From the NCBI GenBank assembly GCA_002351725.1, contig DEHD01000013.1, positions 1 through 55,201 on the forward strand: DNA of 55,201 bases, given 5' to 3'. The stretch is from Prevotella sp. UBA2809. Its GTDB lineage: Bacteria > Bacteroidota > Bacteroidia > Bacteroidales > Bacteroidaceae. Made by a program: the position numbers and the translations under genes. Shown here in pieces: positions 25,409 through 33,953 of this stretch. The first letter of the stretch is position 1, and each line of letters begins with the position of its first letter. The notes under the pieces are model-generated. The model had not been told where the DNA came from. It did not search any database and saw only the letters and a list, made by a program, of their open reading frames with translations.

Positions 25409-26179
25409 ATGATAAGTAAAAATCAGATAAAATTTGTACGCCAGTTGGAACAGAAAAAGTTCCGCAAGGCCGAGAACCTCTTCATTGCCGAGACACATAA
25501 GGTAGTAGGCGATCTGCTTGCAGCAGGTTTCCGCCCCAAGCACATCTTCGCCACCAACGAGTGGGTTTCCGAGCATCGCTCCATACTCTCCACTATCGGC
25601 TGCCCCATCACCGAGGTCTGCCTCGAAGAGCTCACCCGCCTGAGCCTCCAGCAGCACCCCCAGCAGGTCCTCGCCCTCTTCCCCATCCCTGATGCCAATC
25701 CTACATCAGCCATCAGCCATCAGACATCATCCTTGTCTCTCCTTCTTGACAACGTCCAAGACCCTGGCAATCTCGGCACCATCATCCGCATTGCCGATTG
25801 GTTTGGCATCGATACCATCTACTGCTCGCCTGGCACTGTCGACGCATGGAACCCTAAGGTTGTTCAGGCCACCATGGGCAGCATAGCTCGCGTACATATT
25901 ATCTATATCGAACCCGATGAGCTGTTCAGCCAGCTGCCAGATGATTATCCCATCTACGGCACCTTCCTCGATGGCGAAAACATCTACACCCAGCAGCTCA
26001 CCTCTCACGGACTTATCGTCATGGGCAACGAGGGCAACGGCATCTCCGATGCAGTCCGCGCCCGCGTCAGTCATAAGCTATTGATCCCTGACTTCCATAA
26101 TGGCGACACTGCCGACAGTCTGAACGTGGCGATTGCCACAGCCATTACCTGTTCCGAGTTCCGCCGCCGCTCACTTTAG
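25409..26179 (+). CDS. TrmH/SpoU-family RNA methyltransferase
   Basis: Protein of 256 residues, a SPOUT-type 2'-O-methyltransferase acting on rRNA or tRNA with AdoMet. An L30e-like substrate domain (about 1-95) precedes the knotted domain with motif 1 DNVQDPGNLGTIIRIADWFG (about 112-131), motif 2 VMGNEGNGI and motif 3 SLNVAIATAI. The target nucleotide cannot be told. A linker near residues 97-109 is encoded by four 7-base repeats. A -7 element (TATTTTTG, 25376-25383) lies 25 bases upstream. The DUF3667 gene follows after 5 bases. Confidence 0.93.
   Translation: MISKNQIKFVRQLEQKKFRKAENLFIAETHKVVGDLLAAGFRPKHIFATNEWVSEHRSILSTIGCPITEVCLEELTRLSLQQHPQQVLALFPIPDANPTSAISHQTSSLSLLLDNVQDPGNLGTIIRIADWFGIDTIYCSPGTVDAWNPKVVQATMGSIARVHIIYIEPDELFSQLPDDYPIYGTFLDGENIYTQQLTSHGLIVMGNEGNGISDAVRARVSHKLLIPDFHNGDTADSLNVAIATAITCSEFRRRSL
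25704..25731. repeat. Four 7-base tandem units inside the methyltransferase gene
   Basis: CATCAGC, CATCAGC, CATCAGA and CATCATC run in frame through the linker between the substrate domain and the SPOUT domain. Confidence 0.65.
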
Positions 26180-26184
26180 AGTTC

Positions 26185-27081
26185 ATGAACATCAAGACGC
26201 TATACCACCGATTCCGTGCTTGGCAGCTCAATCCCTTCAGCTACCAGAATCACAGCCAGCATGTGGAGCGCTGTGCCAACTGCGGCACCCAGTTCCAGTC
26301 TAACTACTGCCCCGTTTGCGGTCAGAAGTCAGGCGTTGGCCCCATCTGCTGGAAAACCGTTCGCCAAGGCCTTATGGTCATCTGGGGCATGGACTCCCGC
26401 TCACTGCTCTTCACCTTAGTTCAGCTGTTGCTGCGCCCTGGCTATCTCATCAGCGATTACATCAGCGGCAAGCGCCAGGCATCGTTCCCTCCAGTCAAGA
26501 TGCTTCTTATTGTGGCCATCGTGTTTATGATTGCAGCTACATTAAAAGATCCCACCCCTATTGATGAGAAAGACATACACTCGTCATTCGATTTGTTTGC
26601 CAAATGGACCGATAATAATCCCGGCTGGTCTATGATGGCCATTAGCTGTTTATTTCTGCTGCCCACATGGTTGTTGTATCGTTTCAGCCCTAAGCATCGC
26701 AAGCACACCCTCCCTGAGGGTTTCTTCATTCAGGTATTCATGGGCACCCTTCTTTCTCTCATTGGCGCTACTGCCAGAGTTACAGATAATTTATATTTTT
26801 TGTATCTATTACCGTTCTATTATCTGGTTGCCTATCGCCAACTTTTTGGTTACGGCTGGTGGGGCACATTCTGGCGCCTGTGTATATGCTTCGTGGTAGC
26901 CTCCGGCACCATCTTAAATCTGTCTGAGATAGGCGACTACCTGCTTCATTTTGAGACAGAGTCCATCAAGACTATCCTTTACGCCAATGGCACTATCCTA
27001 TTCATTGTTTTGATAGGCGTCTTCTTCGAATACCGCAAAAAGAACAGAAAAAAGCATAGCTATACGACATCGAAACCATAG
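26185..27081 (+). CDS. DUF3667 membrane protein with zinc ribbon
   Basis: Protein of 298 residues. A two-Cys-pair zinc ribbon (CANC at about 31-34, CPVC at about 44-47) is followed by the DUF3667 core (RPGYLISDYISGKRQ, FPPVKMLL) and five or so predicted membrane helices between 100 and 285. The family is common in Bacteroidetes and has no known function. It starts 5 bases after the methyltransferase stop, so the two are cotranscribed. The last ten codons and the stop are made of the first two units of a 22-base repeat array, which may have replaced the original 3' end. Confidence 0.85.
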   Translation: MNIKTLYHRFRAWQLNPFSYQNHSQHVERCANCGTQFQSNYCPVCGQKSGVGPICWKTVRQGLMVIWGMDSRSLLFTLVQLLLRPGYLISDYISGKRQASFPPVKMLLIVAIVFMIAATLKDPTPIDEKDIHSSFDLFAKWTDNNPGWSMMAISCLFLLPTWLLYRFSPKHRKHTLPEGFFIQVFMGTLLSLIGATARVTDNLYFLYLLPFYYLVAYRQLFGYGWWGTFWRLCICFVVASGTILNLSEIGDYLLHFETESIKTILYANGTILFIVLIGVFFEYRKKNRKKHSYTTSKP

Positions 27082-27138
27082 CTTTTACACTCAAAAAGCA
27101 TAGGTTTTGCAACGTCAAAGCATAGCTTTTATTGAAAA
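27051..27138. repeat. Four-unit array with an exact 22-base period
   Basis: Units begin at 27051, 27073, 27095 and 27117 with no spacers. The core is AAAGCATAGCTTTT with one or two changes per unit: CCATAGC in unit 2, GCATAGG in unit 3, and A for T after GCATAGCT in unit 1. The core has arms AAAGC and GCTTT around ATA. The stop codon of the DUF3667 gene is in unit 2. Not a CRISPR, since there are no spacers. The 22-base period equals about two helical turns. Confidence 0.75.
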
Positions 27139-27173
27139 TAATATTATTTGTAAAGTAAATATAAATGACTATT

Positions 27174-27638
27174 ATGAACGAACTGATTAAAAGAAGATTT
27201 TGGGGGCTGGTGATGGTGGTAGCACTACTGTGTGGCCCTGTGGTGTTGGCGGCTTGCGGAACGGAGGATAATCCTGCCGAGCAAACCAATGTGAGCGTTA
27301 TTGCAGACCAAGTGTGGGAGTATGCAAAAGCGCATCCAGATGGATTTACACTCGACATAAGAACAATGACAGCGCCTACCCAAGGTATTGCGGTGAGCTA
27401 CGCTGCAACACAGAACATTCATTCGCGCGACCAGCTTGACAAGGTGGTAAAACATGCGCTGCAGCATGATGGATATGTAGGCGGATGGCTAAATAGTGAT
27501 GACCATCTTTACTACTTTGAAAGTACTCGTATATTCCCAGAAGACCAACTTGAGGAAGCTCTTAAGTTTGGAAAGGAAAACGGGCAGCATGTAGTGTTTG
27601 TTCTTTCTACAGGAACAGAACATACTATTGAGAATTAA
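27174..27638 (+). CDS. Small lipoprotein with a conserved-looking unknown domain
   Basis: Protein of 154 residues from the second ATG; an ATG at 27165 is equally possible. A lipoprotein signal ends in VVLAAC (Cys near 28). The mature part (about 40-150) has the pattern HPDGFTLDI, GIAVSYAATQ, HDGYVGGWLN, YYFEST and NGQHVVFVL. It reads like a compact alpha/beta domain seen in small Bacteroidales proteins, but I know no function. The gene follows the 22-base array by about 35 bases. Its 3' end overlaps the convergent YgjP-like gene by 14 bases. Confidence 0.72.
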   Translation: MNELIKRRFWGLVMVVALLCGPVVLAACGTEDNPAEQTNVSVIADQVWEYAKAHPDGFTLDIRTMTAPTQGIAVSYAATQNIHSRDQLDKVVKHALQHDGYVGGWLNSDDHLYYFESTRIFPEDQLEEALKFGKENGQHVVFVLSTGTEHTIEN

Positions 27639-28176
27639 GTAGTGAGCGGGTGTGTTGGCGGGCTTCGCGCCAGCGGGGGTAGTATTGGGTCATGAGGGTG
27701 TAGAAACGGGCGTTGTGGCTGGGCTCTAACAGGTGGCAGAGCTCGTGGACTACTATATGCTCCTGGCACCAATCGGGCAGCAAGAGCAGATAGAGGGAAA
27801 AGCATAGCTTGCGACTCTTGACATCGCACTGACCCCAGCGGGAAATCATCTTCTTATAGGTTACGGCCTCGGGCTTAACGCCCATCGCCTCGGCGTGCTT
27901 TTCAATCAGAGGCTCAACAATGGCCTTGAGCTTGGCCTTTGCTTCGTCAGTCTGGCGGCGTGTGGTTAAGGGGAGCTTATTATAAAAGGCTCGCCGCGCC
28001 TGAACCTTGGCCTCGGTACGTTTGCGGGCCTCAATGATCCAGGAGCGGTGAGCATTGAGAAAGTCGATGACTTTCTTTTTAGGAAGGCCTATCGGGGCCA
28101 AGACATGCACATCGCCGTTCTTGACGATGCGCATGGAAAGTCGGGAGGTAAAGCGGTATGTTACTTTGATACTCAT
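27625..28176 (-). CDS. YgjP-like M48-family metallopeptidase
   Basis: Protein of 183 residues. The YgjP/DUF45 core shows SRWGQCDVKSRKLCFS (about 110-125) and the zinc motif HELCHLLEPSHNARFY (about 143-158), with two His and the catalytic Glu in the HExxH pattern. Expected to be a cytosolic zinc protease; the substrate is unknown. The start ATG overlaps the fucosidase stop by 4 bases. The 3' end converges on the unknown lipoprotein with a 14-base overlap. Confidence 0.88.
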   Translation of the reverse strand: MSIKVTYRFTSRLSMRIVKNGDVHVLAPIGLPKKKVIDFLNAHRSWIIEARKRTEAKVQARRAFYNKLPLTTRRQTDEAKAKLKAIVEPLIEKHAEAMGVKPEAVTYKKMISRWGQCDVKSRKLCFSLYLLLLPDWCQEHIVVHELCHLLEPSHNARFYTLMTQYYPRWREARQHTRSLLNSQ

Positions 28177-29786
28177 TTATTAATTCGCAGCACGGGGGCT
28201 ATCTTGTTGCAGGGCTGTGGGAGGTTTACTACGAGGCCATCGGCGGTTTGTGTGGCCTTGAGCTTGCCGTAGCCCAACAGATAGACGCTGGTAATGGACT
28301 TCTTGAAATCGGGGTTGCCCTTGGCAAGCGACTTGATGACGAGCTTGCCATCCTTTGGCCAGCCCATGGCTGTGGCGTAGAGGTACTTCTTGGTCTGATT
28401 GAAGCGAACGTCGCGATAGTCCATGCCGTTATACTGGCCCTCGTTGAATCCCTGTGCATTGATCTCGATGACTTTCTCGGCAACTGGACCCTCGCCAAAC
28501 TTTACCCAAGGACGGGTGCCAAAGATACTCTCGCCGTTTGGTGTCATCCAGGCCTCGAGCTCGTCGAGGAACTGTGCCTCTTTCTCGTCGTAAGTGCCAT
28601 CGGCCTTCAGAGGGATATTGAGCAGCAGATTGCCGTTCTTAGAAACGATGTCGACAAGCTGCTTGACGATGTTCTCGGAGGTGCGATAGCCGTGCTTGTA
28701 GACGCTGGTGTTGTAGTGCCAGTCGCCAATGCAGTTGCAGGTCTGCCAGGGCTCAGAGATAATCTGATTTGGGGCTCCGCGCTCTACATCCCATGTGAGG
28801 GCACGCTTCTGGTCATCGCTGAGAATCTTGCCGAATACCACGCCGCGTGGGTTCTTATTATAAAAATGTGTAGCAATCTTTAGTCCGCAGTCGCTAGCGG
28901 GATAGAATGGCAATACGGTTACATCGAAGTAGATGAGGTCAGGGTTGTAGCGATTGATGGCGTCGAGGGTGCGATCGTAGAAATTGGTTACGAACTCCTC
29001 AGATGGAGGACAGGCACCATTACCCCACCCCCACTGTGCGTGAATCTGACCGTTGTTCCAAGAGCGGTCGCTCATAGGGTGATTCTGGGCGTAGAGCTTC
29101 TGTGGGTCGAGTCCTTCCCACCATTTGCCCTTGCCATCGGCCTTGGTGAGCTTGCCATCGTAATAAACGCCAGCCTTAGAGCCGTTCTGGTCGTAACGCT
29201 GCGATGGCTCATACCATGTCCAGGCGTGGTCGGCATGGAATGAGATGCCGAGTGGCAGTCCGGCTTTCTTGGCGGCCTTAGCCCATCCGTCGAGGATATC
29301 GCGCTTAGGGCCGATGCGCACTGAGTTCCACTCCTGATACTGTGAATCCCAGAGGTCGAAATTGTCGTGGTGATTGCCTAATACAAAGAAGTACTGGGCG
29401 CCGCAACGCTTATAGCGCTCGACAAGCTTCTCGGGGTCCCACTTCTCGGCCTTGAAGAGTGGCAGGATATCCTTGAATCCGAACTCGGACTGATGACCGT
29501 AGTGCTTTTTGTGATACTTGTACTGGTCGCTGCCCTCGATATACATGCCGCGGGCCATCCAGTCGCCTGAACCTTCGACACACTGCGGGCCCCAGTGAGC
29601 CCAGATGCCGAACTTGGCATTACGGAACCACTCGGGGGTCTTGTGAGTCTCGAGCGACTGCCATGTGGGTTGATACTTACCCGTGAGCATCTTCTCGTGC
29701 TCTTCGGATACGGGGACTTCGTATGTTTGAGCCATAGCTGCTGACGTGCAGCAGCATATGGCTGCGGTTAAAATGCTTTTAATCAT
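28173..29786 (-). CDS. Alpha-L-fucosidase, glycoside hydrolase family 29
   Basis: Exported enzyme of 537 residues with a Sec signal (cleavage after AMA-Q near residue 19). The barrel has GH29 marks: WFRNAKFGIWAHWGP (about 53-67), FVLGNHHDNFDLWDS near 135 and the nucleophile Asp in LIYFDVTVLP near 278. A C-terminal beta domain follows from about 430. It removes alpha-L-fucose from glycans such as mucin or plant polymers. There is no SusC/SusD pair or other PUL gene nearby. It is upstream of and overlaps the YgjP-like gene and lies 27 bases below the nitroreductase gene. Confidence 0.92.
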   Translation of the reverse strand: MIKSILTAAICCCTSAAMAQTYEVPVSEEHEKMLTGKYQPTWQSLETHKTPEWFRNAKFGIWAHWGPQCVEGSGDWMARGMYIEGSDQYKYHKKHYGHQSEFGFKDILPLFKAEKWDPEKLVERYKRCGAQYFFVLGNHHDNFDLWDSQYQEWNSVRIGPKRDILDGWAKAAKKAGLPLGISFHADHAWTWYEPSQRYDQNGSKAGVYYDGKLTKADGKGKWWEGLDPQKLYAQNHPMSDRSWNNGQIHAQWGWGNGACPPSEEFVTNFYDRTLDAINRYNPDLIYFDVTVLPFYPASDCGLKIATHFYNKNPRGVVFGKILSDDQKRALTWDVERGAPNQIISEPWQTCNCIGDWHYNTSVYKHGYRTSENIVKQLVDIVSKNGNLLLNIPLKADGTYDEKEAQFLDELEAWMTPNGESIFGTRPWVKFGEGPVAEKVIEINAQGFNEGQYNGMDYRDVRFNQTKKYLYATAMGWPKDGKLVIKSLAKGNPDFKKSITSVYLLGYGKLKATQTADGLVVNLPQPCNKIAPVLRINK

Positions 29787-29813
29787 ATCAGTTAGTAAAA
29801 GTAGTTGTGTTGT

Positions 29814-30311
29814 TTATTTAAGAATCTCGTTCATCTCCTTACGGGTTTTTGGCTTTGCCTCGTCAGCAGGATAGCCTATGGGGATGAGCACAACGGGCTC
29901 TTCGCCCTCGGCATAGCTGAACAGCTGAGAGCAGAGCTGTGCATCGAAGTTGCAAACCCAGCAGGTGCCCAAGCCTTGCTCGGTGGCTGCCAGGCAGAGG
30001 TGCTCAACGGCGATGGCAACATCGATATCGCCATGGTGTTTGCCATCGGAACGTACCCACTCCTCATCGTGAACGAGTGAGGCAATGATGTACATTGGGG
30101 CTGAGTTGAACCATGTGCGAGCGTAGCAGCGCTGCAGTTTGGCTTTATCCTCATCAGAGCTAACGATGCGGAAACGCCAAGGCTGCTTGTTTACTGCCGA
30201 AGGAGCCAGGCGTACGCACTCCATGATGTAGTCGAGCTTAGCGGGTTCTACACTTGCTGGCTGATAGCTACGGCAGCTATACCTTGATTTAATAAGTTCC
30301 TGTAGATTCAT
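29814..30311 (-). CDS. Nitroreductase-family FMN protein
   Basis: Protein of 165 residues, a small FMN-dependent oxidoreductase. The family signature RYSCRSYQ (about 9-16), LAPSAVNKQPWRF (35-47) and the GLGTCWV strand near 115 are clear; C-terminal GYP fits the end of the fold. Short members such as this act as dimers using NAD(P)H; the substrate is unknown. It lies 27 bases upstream of the fucosidase and 51 bases below the GH25 gene. Confidence 0.92.
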   Translation of the reverse strand: MNLQELIKSRYSCRSYQPASVEPAKLDYIMECVRLAPSAVNKQPWRFRIVSSDEDKAKLQRCYARTWFNSAPMYIIASLVHDEEWVRSDGKHHGDIDVAIAVEHLCLAATEQGLGTCWVCNFDAQLCSQLFSYAEGEEPVVLIPIGYPADEAKPKTRKEMNEILK

Positions 30312-30362
30312 AATCTTGACACATTATTTGTTACTTAGTTTTTATAGATTGTTATAAAATGA

Positions 30363-31265
30363 TTAATCGTCTTTGCGATAGGCTTTCTCGCCGATGGTCT
30401 CTTGCGAGCCGATAGTCATCTGGCGGAGATCGTAGTATGAGCCGTTGTAGATGTTGAAGTCTACATTACCCTTGATGCCTGGAAGACGGCCAACATCGGT
30501 GTGCTGCCAGAACTTCCATGGGCCCTGATACTCGAGCGAGTCGACATAGTAGTGAGCTATCCAATAAGGATACTCGTCGAACACGGGGTCGGACAGGTAG
30601 CGCGTCTTAAATTTAAAATAGGTATATATAATAGGTTTTACCTGATAGTGCTTCTCAACCAGACGGAGCCACTTGAGTACGGAGTTCTTGAACTCCTCAT
30701 CGGATTGGCTCTTTGGCTTGTGTTCTACATCGAGCACGGGAGGAAGGTCGCCATTCTCAAGATCAACGGTCTTGATGAAGTGATAGGCCTGCTGCTCGGC
30801 TGGAGTGTGAACGCTATAGAAGTGATAGGCACCACGGGTAAATCCGTTCTCGCGAGCCTGATAGAAATTGTCGCGGAAGTTACGGTCGGTCTGTGTTGCT
30901 CCCTCGGTGGCCTTGATCATTACGAAGCGTATGGGACAATGATTGATGGTGCCATTGTCCTTTAGCTCGTCCCAATCGATCTGACCCTGATGGTGGGAGA
31001 TGTCGATGCCGTGAATCTCATAGCCCTCAGGATAGCTTACGTCGCCATACAATGCGCGCCAACGGAAGCCGAACGGGCCAACAAAGAAATAGTAGAAGAA
31101 ATATAAATAAACAGCGACGATGCCAGCGCCTCCCAACCAATACGACCAGCTGGGAAGTCGTTGCAATAAGCGAATCACGACTCCGGGACGCTTTTTACGC
31201 CCGGGGCCGTGATAAGTATGAGTTGTGCCGATTCCTTTTCGGCGTACTACATGTCGCTTAGTCAT
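30363..31265 (-). CDS. Membrane-anchored GH25 lysozyme
   Basis: Protein of 300 residues. A basic N-terminus and one membrane helix (about 40-65) place the enzyme domain in the periplasm. The GH25 domain starts with HGIDISHHQGQIDW (about 84-97), has MIKATEGAT and the catalytic acidic pair in PPVLDVEH (about 176-183), then YPYWIAHYY and KFWQHTDVG strands. It should cleave peptidoglycan between MurNAc and GlcNAc. The very basic N-terminus (RRKG, GRKKRPG) is unusual. It lies 5 bases below the PPi-PFK gene. Confidence 0.93.
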   Translation of the reverse strand: MTKRHVVRRKGIGTTHTYHGPGRKKRPGVVIRLLQRLPSWSYWLGGAGIVAVYLYFFYYFFVGPFGFRWRALYGDVSYPEGYEIHGIDISHHQGQIDWDELKDNGTINHCPIRFVMIKATEGATQTDRNFRDNFYQARENGFTRGAYHFYSVHTPAEQQAYHFIKTVDLENGDLPPVLDVEHKPKSQSDEEFKNSVLKWLRLVEKHYQVKPIIYTYFKFKTRYLSDPVFDEYPYWIAHYYVDSLEYQGPWKFWQHTDVGRLPGIKGNVDFNIYNGSYYDLRQMTIGSQETIGEKAYRKDD

Positions 31266-31270
31266 TTAAT

Positions 31271-32908
31271 TTATTTAGCCTGCTCAAGAGCGAGGGTGCG
31301 GGTTGGCTGGTCGCATACCTCTGTTGGTCCCCAGTACTGGATTGGACCAGGATATACGTAAGCAGTCTCGCGAGCCCAACGATCGCGCTGTGCAGCGAAT
31401 GTCTTGAATGGAGCACCATCAAGCTCAACAAGAGCCTTGCGGATAACAGGCTTCATCTCGCCGTTACGCTTCTCCATGTTCATCATCATTGTGATGGGCA
31501 CACCACCAGCAATCCACTGCTCGGCAGGAGCTGTTGTGTTCTTAACGATAGCCATGTAGCCAGTCTTGCCGTTAGCAATCAGCTGAGCAGCTGAAGTACC
31601 AAGAGCGTAGCAGTAGTCGGCATCGAAGTTAGATGGAGCTGCACAACGTCCCTCGTAACCGAAGAAGTGGTGCTGAGCAGCAAACTTACCCTTGAAGGTT
31701 CCCTCCTTCTTCATGCGCTCAAGCTTCTGAGCAACCATAGTAGAGAGCAACTTCTCGGTCTCGATGAGCGATACCTGTACGTTTCCGTGTGGGTCGCGGT
31801 CGAGAGCCAGCTGACGAGCAACACCTGTAGGCAGGCTATTGAATACAGCAAGGTTCTCGTCGGTGAGGTGGCTCTTAGCAAAGTCGATAGTCTCAGTGCG
31901 GCCCATATCCTTAACCTCAGGAAGAGCCAGAACGTCGTTGAGCTGAGCGATGAGCTTCTTGATAGCTGGGATGAACTCAATAACACCCTCAGGGATGATA
32001 ACGGTACCGAAGTTGTTACCATCAGCAGCACGCTGAGCAACAGCGTTAGCGATGTAAGCAACGATATCGTCAAGGCTCATTCCCTTCTCCTCGATCTCCT
32101 CTGATACGAGGCAGATGTTTGGCTGAGTCTGCAGAGCGCACTCAAGAGCGATGTGTGATGCTGAACGACCCATAACCTTGATGAAGTGCCAGTACTTGCG
32201 GGCTGAGTTACAGTCGCGCTCGATGTTACCGATGAGCTCAGAGTAAGTCTTACAAGCGGTATCGAAACCGAACGAAGTCTCAATCTGATCGTTCTTCAGG
32301 TCACCGTCGATAGTCTTAGGACAACCGATTACCTGAACGCCATAGTTCTTAGCAGCATAGTACTCAGCCAGAACACAAGCGTTAGTGTTAGAGTCGTCGC
32401 CACCGATGATAACGATAGCCTTGATGTCGAGCTGGCGGATAATCTCCAGACCCTTCTCGAACTGATCAACCTTCTCGAGCTTTGTACGACCAGAACCGAT
32501 CATATCGAAACCACCAGTGTTACGATACTCGTCGATGATCTCCTTTGTGAGCTCCATGTAGTTGTGGTCTACCAGACCGCCAGGACCCAGGATGAAACCG
32601 TAAAGACGGTTCTCGGGGTTGAGTTTCTTTATCTGATCAAAAAGACCAGTGATAACATTGTGACCGCCAGGAGCCTGACCGCCTGAGAGGATGATACCTA
32701 CGTTCATCTTAGTGTTGTTAGCCTCGGTAGCGGGCTCGAACTCTACGATAGGCATACCGTAAGTGTTTGGGAAGAGCTTCTTGATCTCCTCCTGGTCGCC
32801 AACACTCTGTGTGGCTGCACCCTCTTTTACTTTTACTGCACCCTGAAGCGCCTTAGGCAACTTGGGCTGATAAGCGGCTCTCGCCAGCTGCAATGCACTT
32901 TTTTCCAT
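31271..32908 (-). CDS. pfp: Diphosphate-fructose-6-phosphate 1-phosphotransferase (PPi-PFK)
   Basis: Glycolytic enzyme of 545 residues that uses pyrophosphate to phosphorylate fructose 6-phosphate reversibly. It belongs to the long, plant-type clade. The phosphate loop ILSGGQAPGGHN (about 73-84) and GGDDSNTNA near 170, with Asp where ATP-PFK has Gly, mark the PPi form. TIDGD near 205 holds the catalytic Asp. MGRSASHIALECALQ near 250 is typical. It has its own promoter and a leader of about 38 bases, and precedes the GH25 gene closely. Confidence 0.96.
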   Translation of the reverse strand: MEKSALQLARAAYQPKLPKALQGAVKVKEGAATQSVGDQEEIKKLFPNTYGMPIVEFEPATEANNTKMNVGIILSGGQAPGGHNVITGLFDQIKKLNPENRLYGFILGPGGLVDHNYMELTKEIIDEYRNTGGFDMIGSGRTKLEKVDQFEKGLEIIRQLDIKAIVIIGGDDSNTNACVLAEYYAAKNYGVQVIGCPKTIDGDLKNDQIETSFGFDTACKTYSELIGNIERDCNSARKYWHFIKVMGRSASHIALECALQTQPNICLVSEEIEEKGMSLDDIVAYIANAVAQRAADGNNFGTVIIPEGVIEFIPAIKKLIAQLNDVLALPEVKDMGRTETIDFAKSHLTDENLAVFNSLPTGVARQLALDRDPHGNVQVSLIETEKLLSTMVAQKLERMKKEGTFKGKFAAQHHFFGYEGRCAAPSNFDADYCYALGTSAAQLIANGKTGYMAIVKNTTAPAEQWIAGGVPITMMMNMEKRNGEMKPVIRKALVELDGAPFKTFAAQRDRWARETAYVYPGPIQYWGPTEVCDQPTRTLALEQAK

Positions 32909-32952
32909 AATACTTTATTAATTATAAATTGAACCAATTGTTTTCTGAGGCG

Positions 32953-32984
32953 CAAAATTAGTGAATTTTTGTAAGAAATACGAA
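32953..32984 (-). promoter_or_regulatory. PPi-PFK promoter
   Basis: On the minus strand TTCG (32981-32984), a 20-base gap and TAATTTTG (32953-32960); one mismatch in the -33 box. Confidence 0.55.
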
Positions 32985-33032
32985 ATAAAACAATCAATTT
33001 TGGCCTTTTTAATATTTTTTTTGTCTGAAACA

Positions 33033-33063
33033 CTTGGAATCTCAGATTTTTTTTCTAACTTTG
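33033..33063 (+). promoter_or_regulatory. Promoter of the small-protein/acyltransferase operon
   Basis: CTTG (33033-33036), a 19-base gap and TAACTTTG (33056-33063). It is back to back with the PPi-PFK promoter in the 203-base divergent gap. Confidence 0.6.
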
Positions 33064-33111
33064 CTTACTGAATATAACAAAACACCCAAAATAAAGGGAT
33101 TTAAAATTTAA

Positions 33112-33384
33112 ATGAGTATGATGAACAAAAGAAGTTTGAAGAAGGCTATTAATGCCGTAAGCGACCAGTTGTTCGCTAATGCAGTTGCAGTATCACTGTA
33201 CGGAACCAATCGAAATGCCGAAAATGATGAAGCACTGATCCAGTCGATCCTTTCAATGCGTGAGGATTTCGTAAGCCGCATATCACACCCAGAGCCAGGA
33301 ATGAAGAAGCAGGAGTACTACAAGGACCTGCGCGAGAAGTTTATTTCACAGGCTCAGGAACTGGCCGACCAGATTAGCCTTTAA
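33112..33384 (+). CDS. Small helical protein of unknown function
   Basis: Protein of 90 residues, predicted fully helical, no signal or membrane segment, rich in Lys, Glu and Gln. Translation may begin at any of three close Met codons (33112, 33118 or 33121). The family is not recognised. It has a promoter at 33033-33063 with a leader of about 41 bases and is followed after 11 bases by the acyltransferase gene. Confidence 0.75.
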   Translation: MSMMNKRSLKKAINAVSDQLFANAVAVSLYGTNRNAENDEALIQSILSMREDFVSRISHPEPGMKKQEYYKDLREKFISQAQELADQISL

Positions 33385-33395
33385 TTTGCCTGCTG

Positions 33396-33953
33396 ATGCT
33401 AGGAAAATTATGTAGCTGGCTGCTATACAAACGCCTGGGGTGGACAAAGGAAGTAACACAGCCCCACCCCGAGAAGTTCATTATCTGTTTGGCACCGCAT
33501 ACCAGTAACTGGGATTTTGCGCTGGGACAAATGTATAGCCGTGCTGAGGGGATGAAGATTAACTTCCTGATGAAAAAGGAATGGTTCTTCTGGCCCCTCG
33601 GTCCTATCTTTAGGAGTATAGGAGGCATACCAGTGTTCCGTCAGAAGAAGATGAGCATGACCGACGCTATGGCAGATACAGCAAAGAAGGTTGATCAGTT
33701 CAAGCTCTGCATCACACCCGAGGGCACCCGTTCGAGAGTTGAGGAGTGGAAAAAAGGTTTCTACTTCATAGCACTCAAGGCGGGCATACCTATCTTATTA
33801 TACGGTGTGGACTATGAGCGAAAACTGATACAGTGTACTAAAACCATTATCCCAAGTGGAAACCTTGAGGAAGACATGAGGGAGATAAAACTGTATTTCA
33901 AAGACTTCAAAGGCCGAAAGCCCGAGAACTTTGCAATAGGAGACATTGAATGA
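33396..33953 (+). CDS. PlsC-type 1-acyl-glycerol-3-phosphate acyltransferase
   Basis: Protein of 185 residues. The acyltransferase motif HTSNWD (about 35-40, the HX4D box), the GGIPVFR strand (about 76-82) and TPEGTRSRVEEWKKGFY (about 109-125) identify the PlsC fold, which moves an acyl chain onto lysophospholipid at the inner membrane. It is shorter than typical PlsC and lacks an N-terminal membrane helix; such short forms are common in Bacteroidetes. Its stop overlaps the start of the amidase-like gene by 4 bases. Confidence 0.88.
   Translation: MLGKLCSWLLYKRLGWTKEVTQPHPEKFIICLAPHTSNWDFALGQMYSRAEGMKINFLMKKEWFFWPLGPIFRSIGGIPVFRQKKMSMTDAMADTAKKVDQFKLCITPEGTRSRVEEWKKGFYFIALKAGIPILLYGVDYERKLIQCTKTIIPSGNLEEDMREIKLYFKDFKGRKPENFAIGDIE

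Noticed and set aside
27051..27138. CRISPR array
   Set aside because: Units abut with no spacers and the period is only 22 bases; no cas genes in the window.
27790..27818. Fifth copy of the 22-base unit in the YgjP-like gene
   Set aside because: Only the AAAAGCATAGCTT core and GACATCG match, with an insertion between, and the bases encode a conserved-looking segment of the protease. Chance cannot be ruled out.
28173..32908. Polysaccharide utilisation locus around the fucosidase
   Set aside because: No SusC, SusD, sensor or other glycan genes nearby; neighbours are nitroreductase, lysozyme and PPi-PFK.
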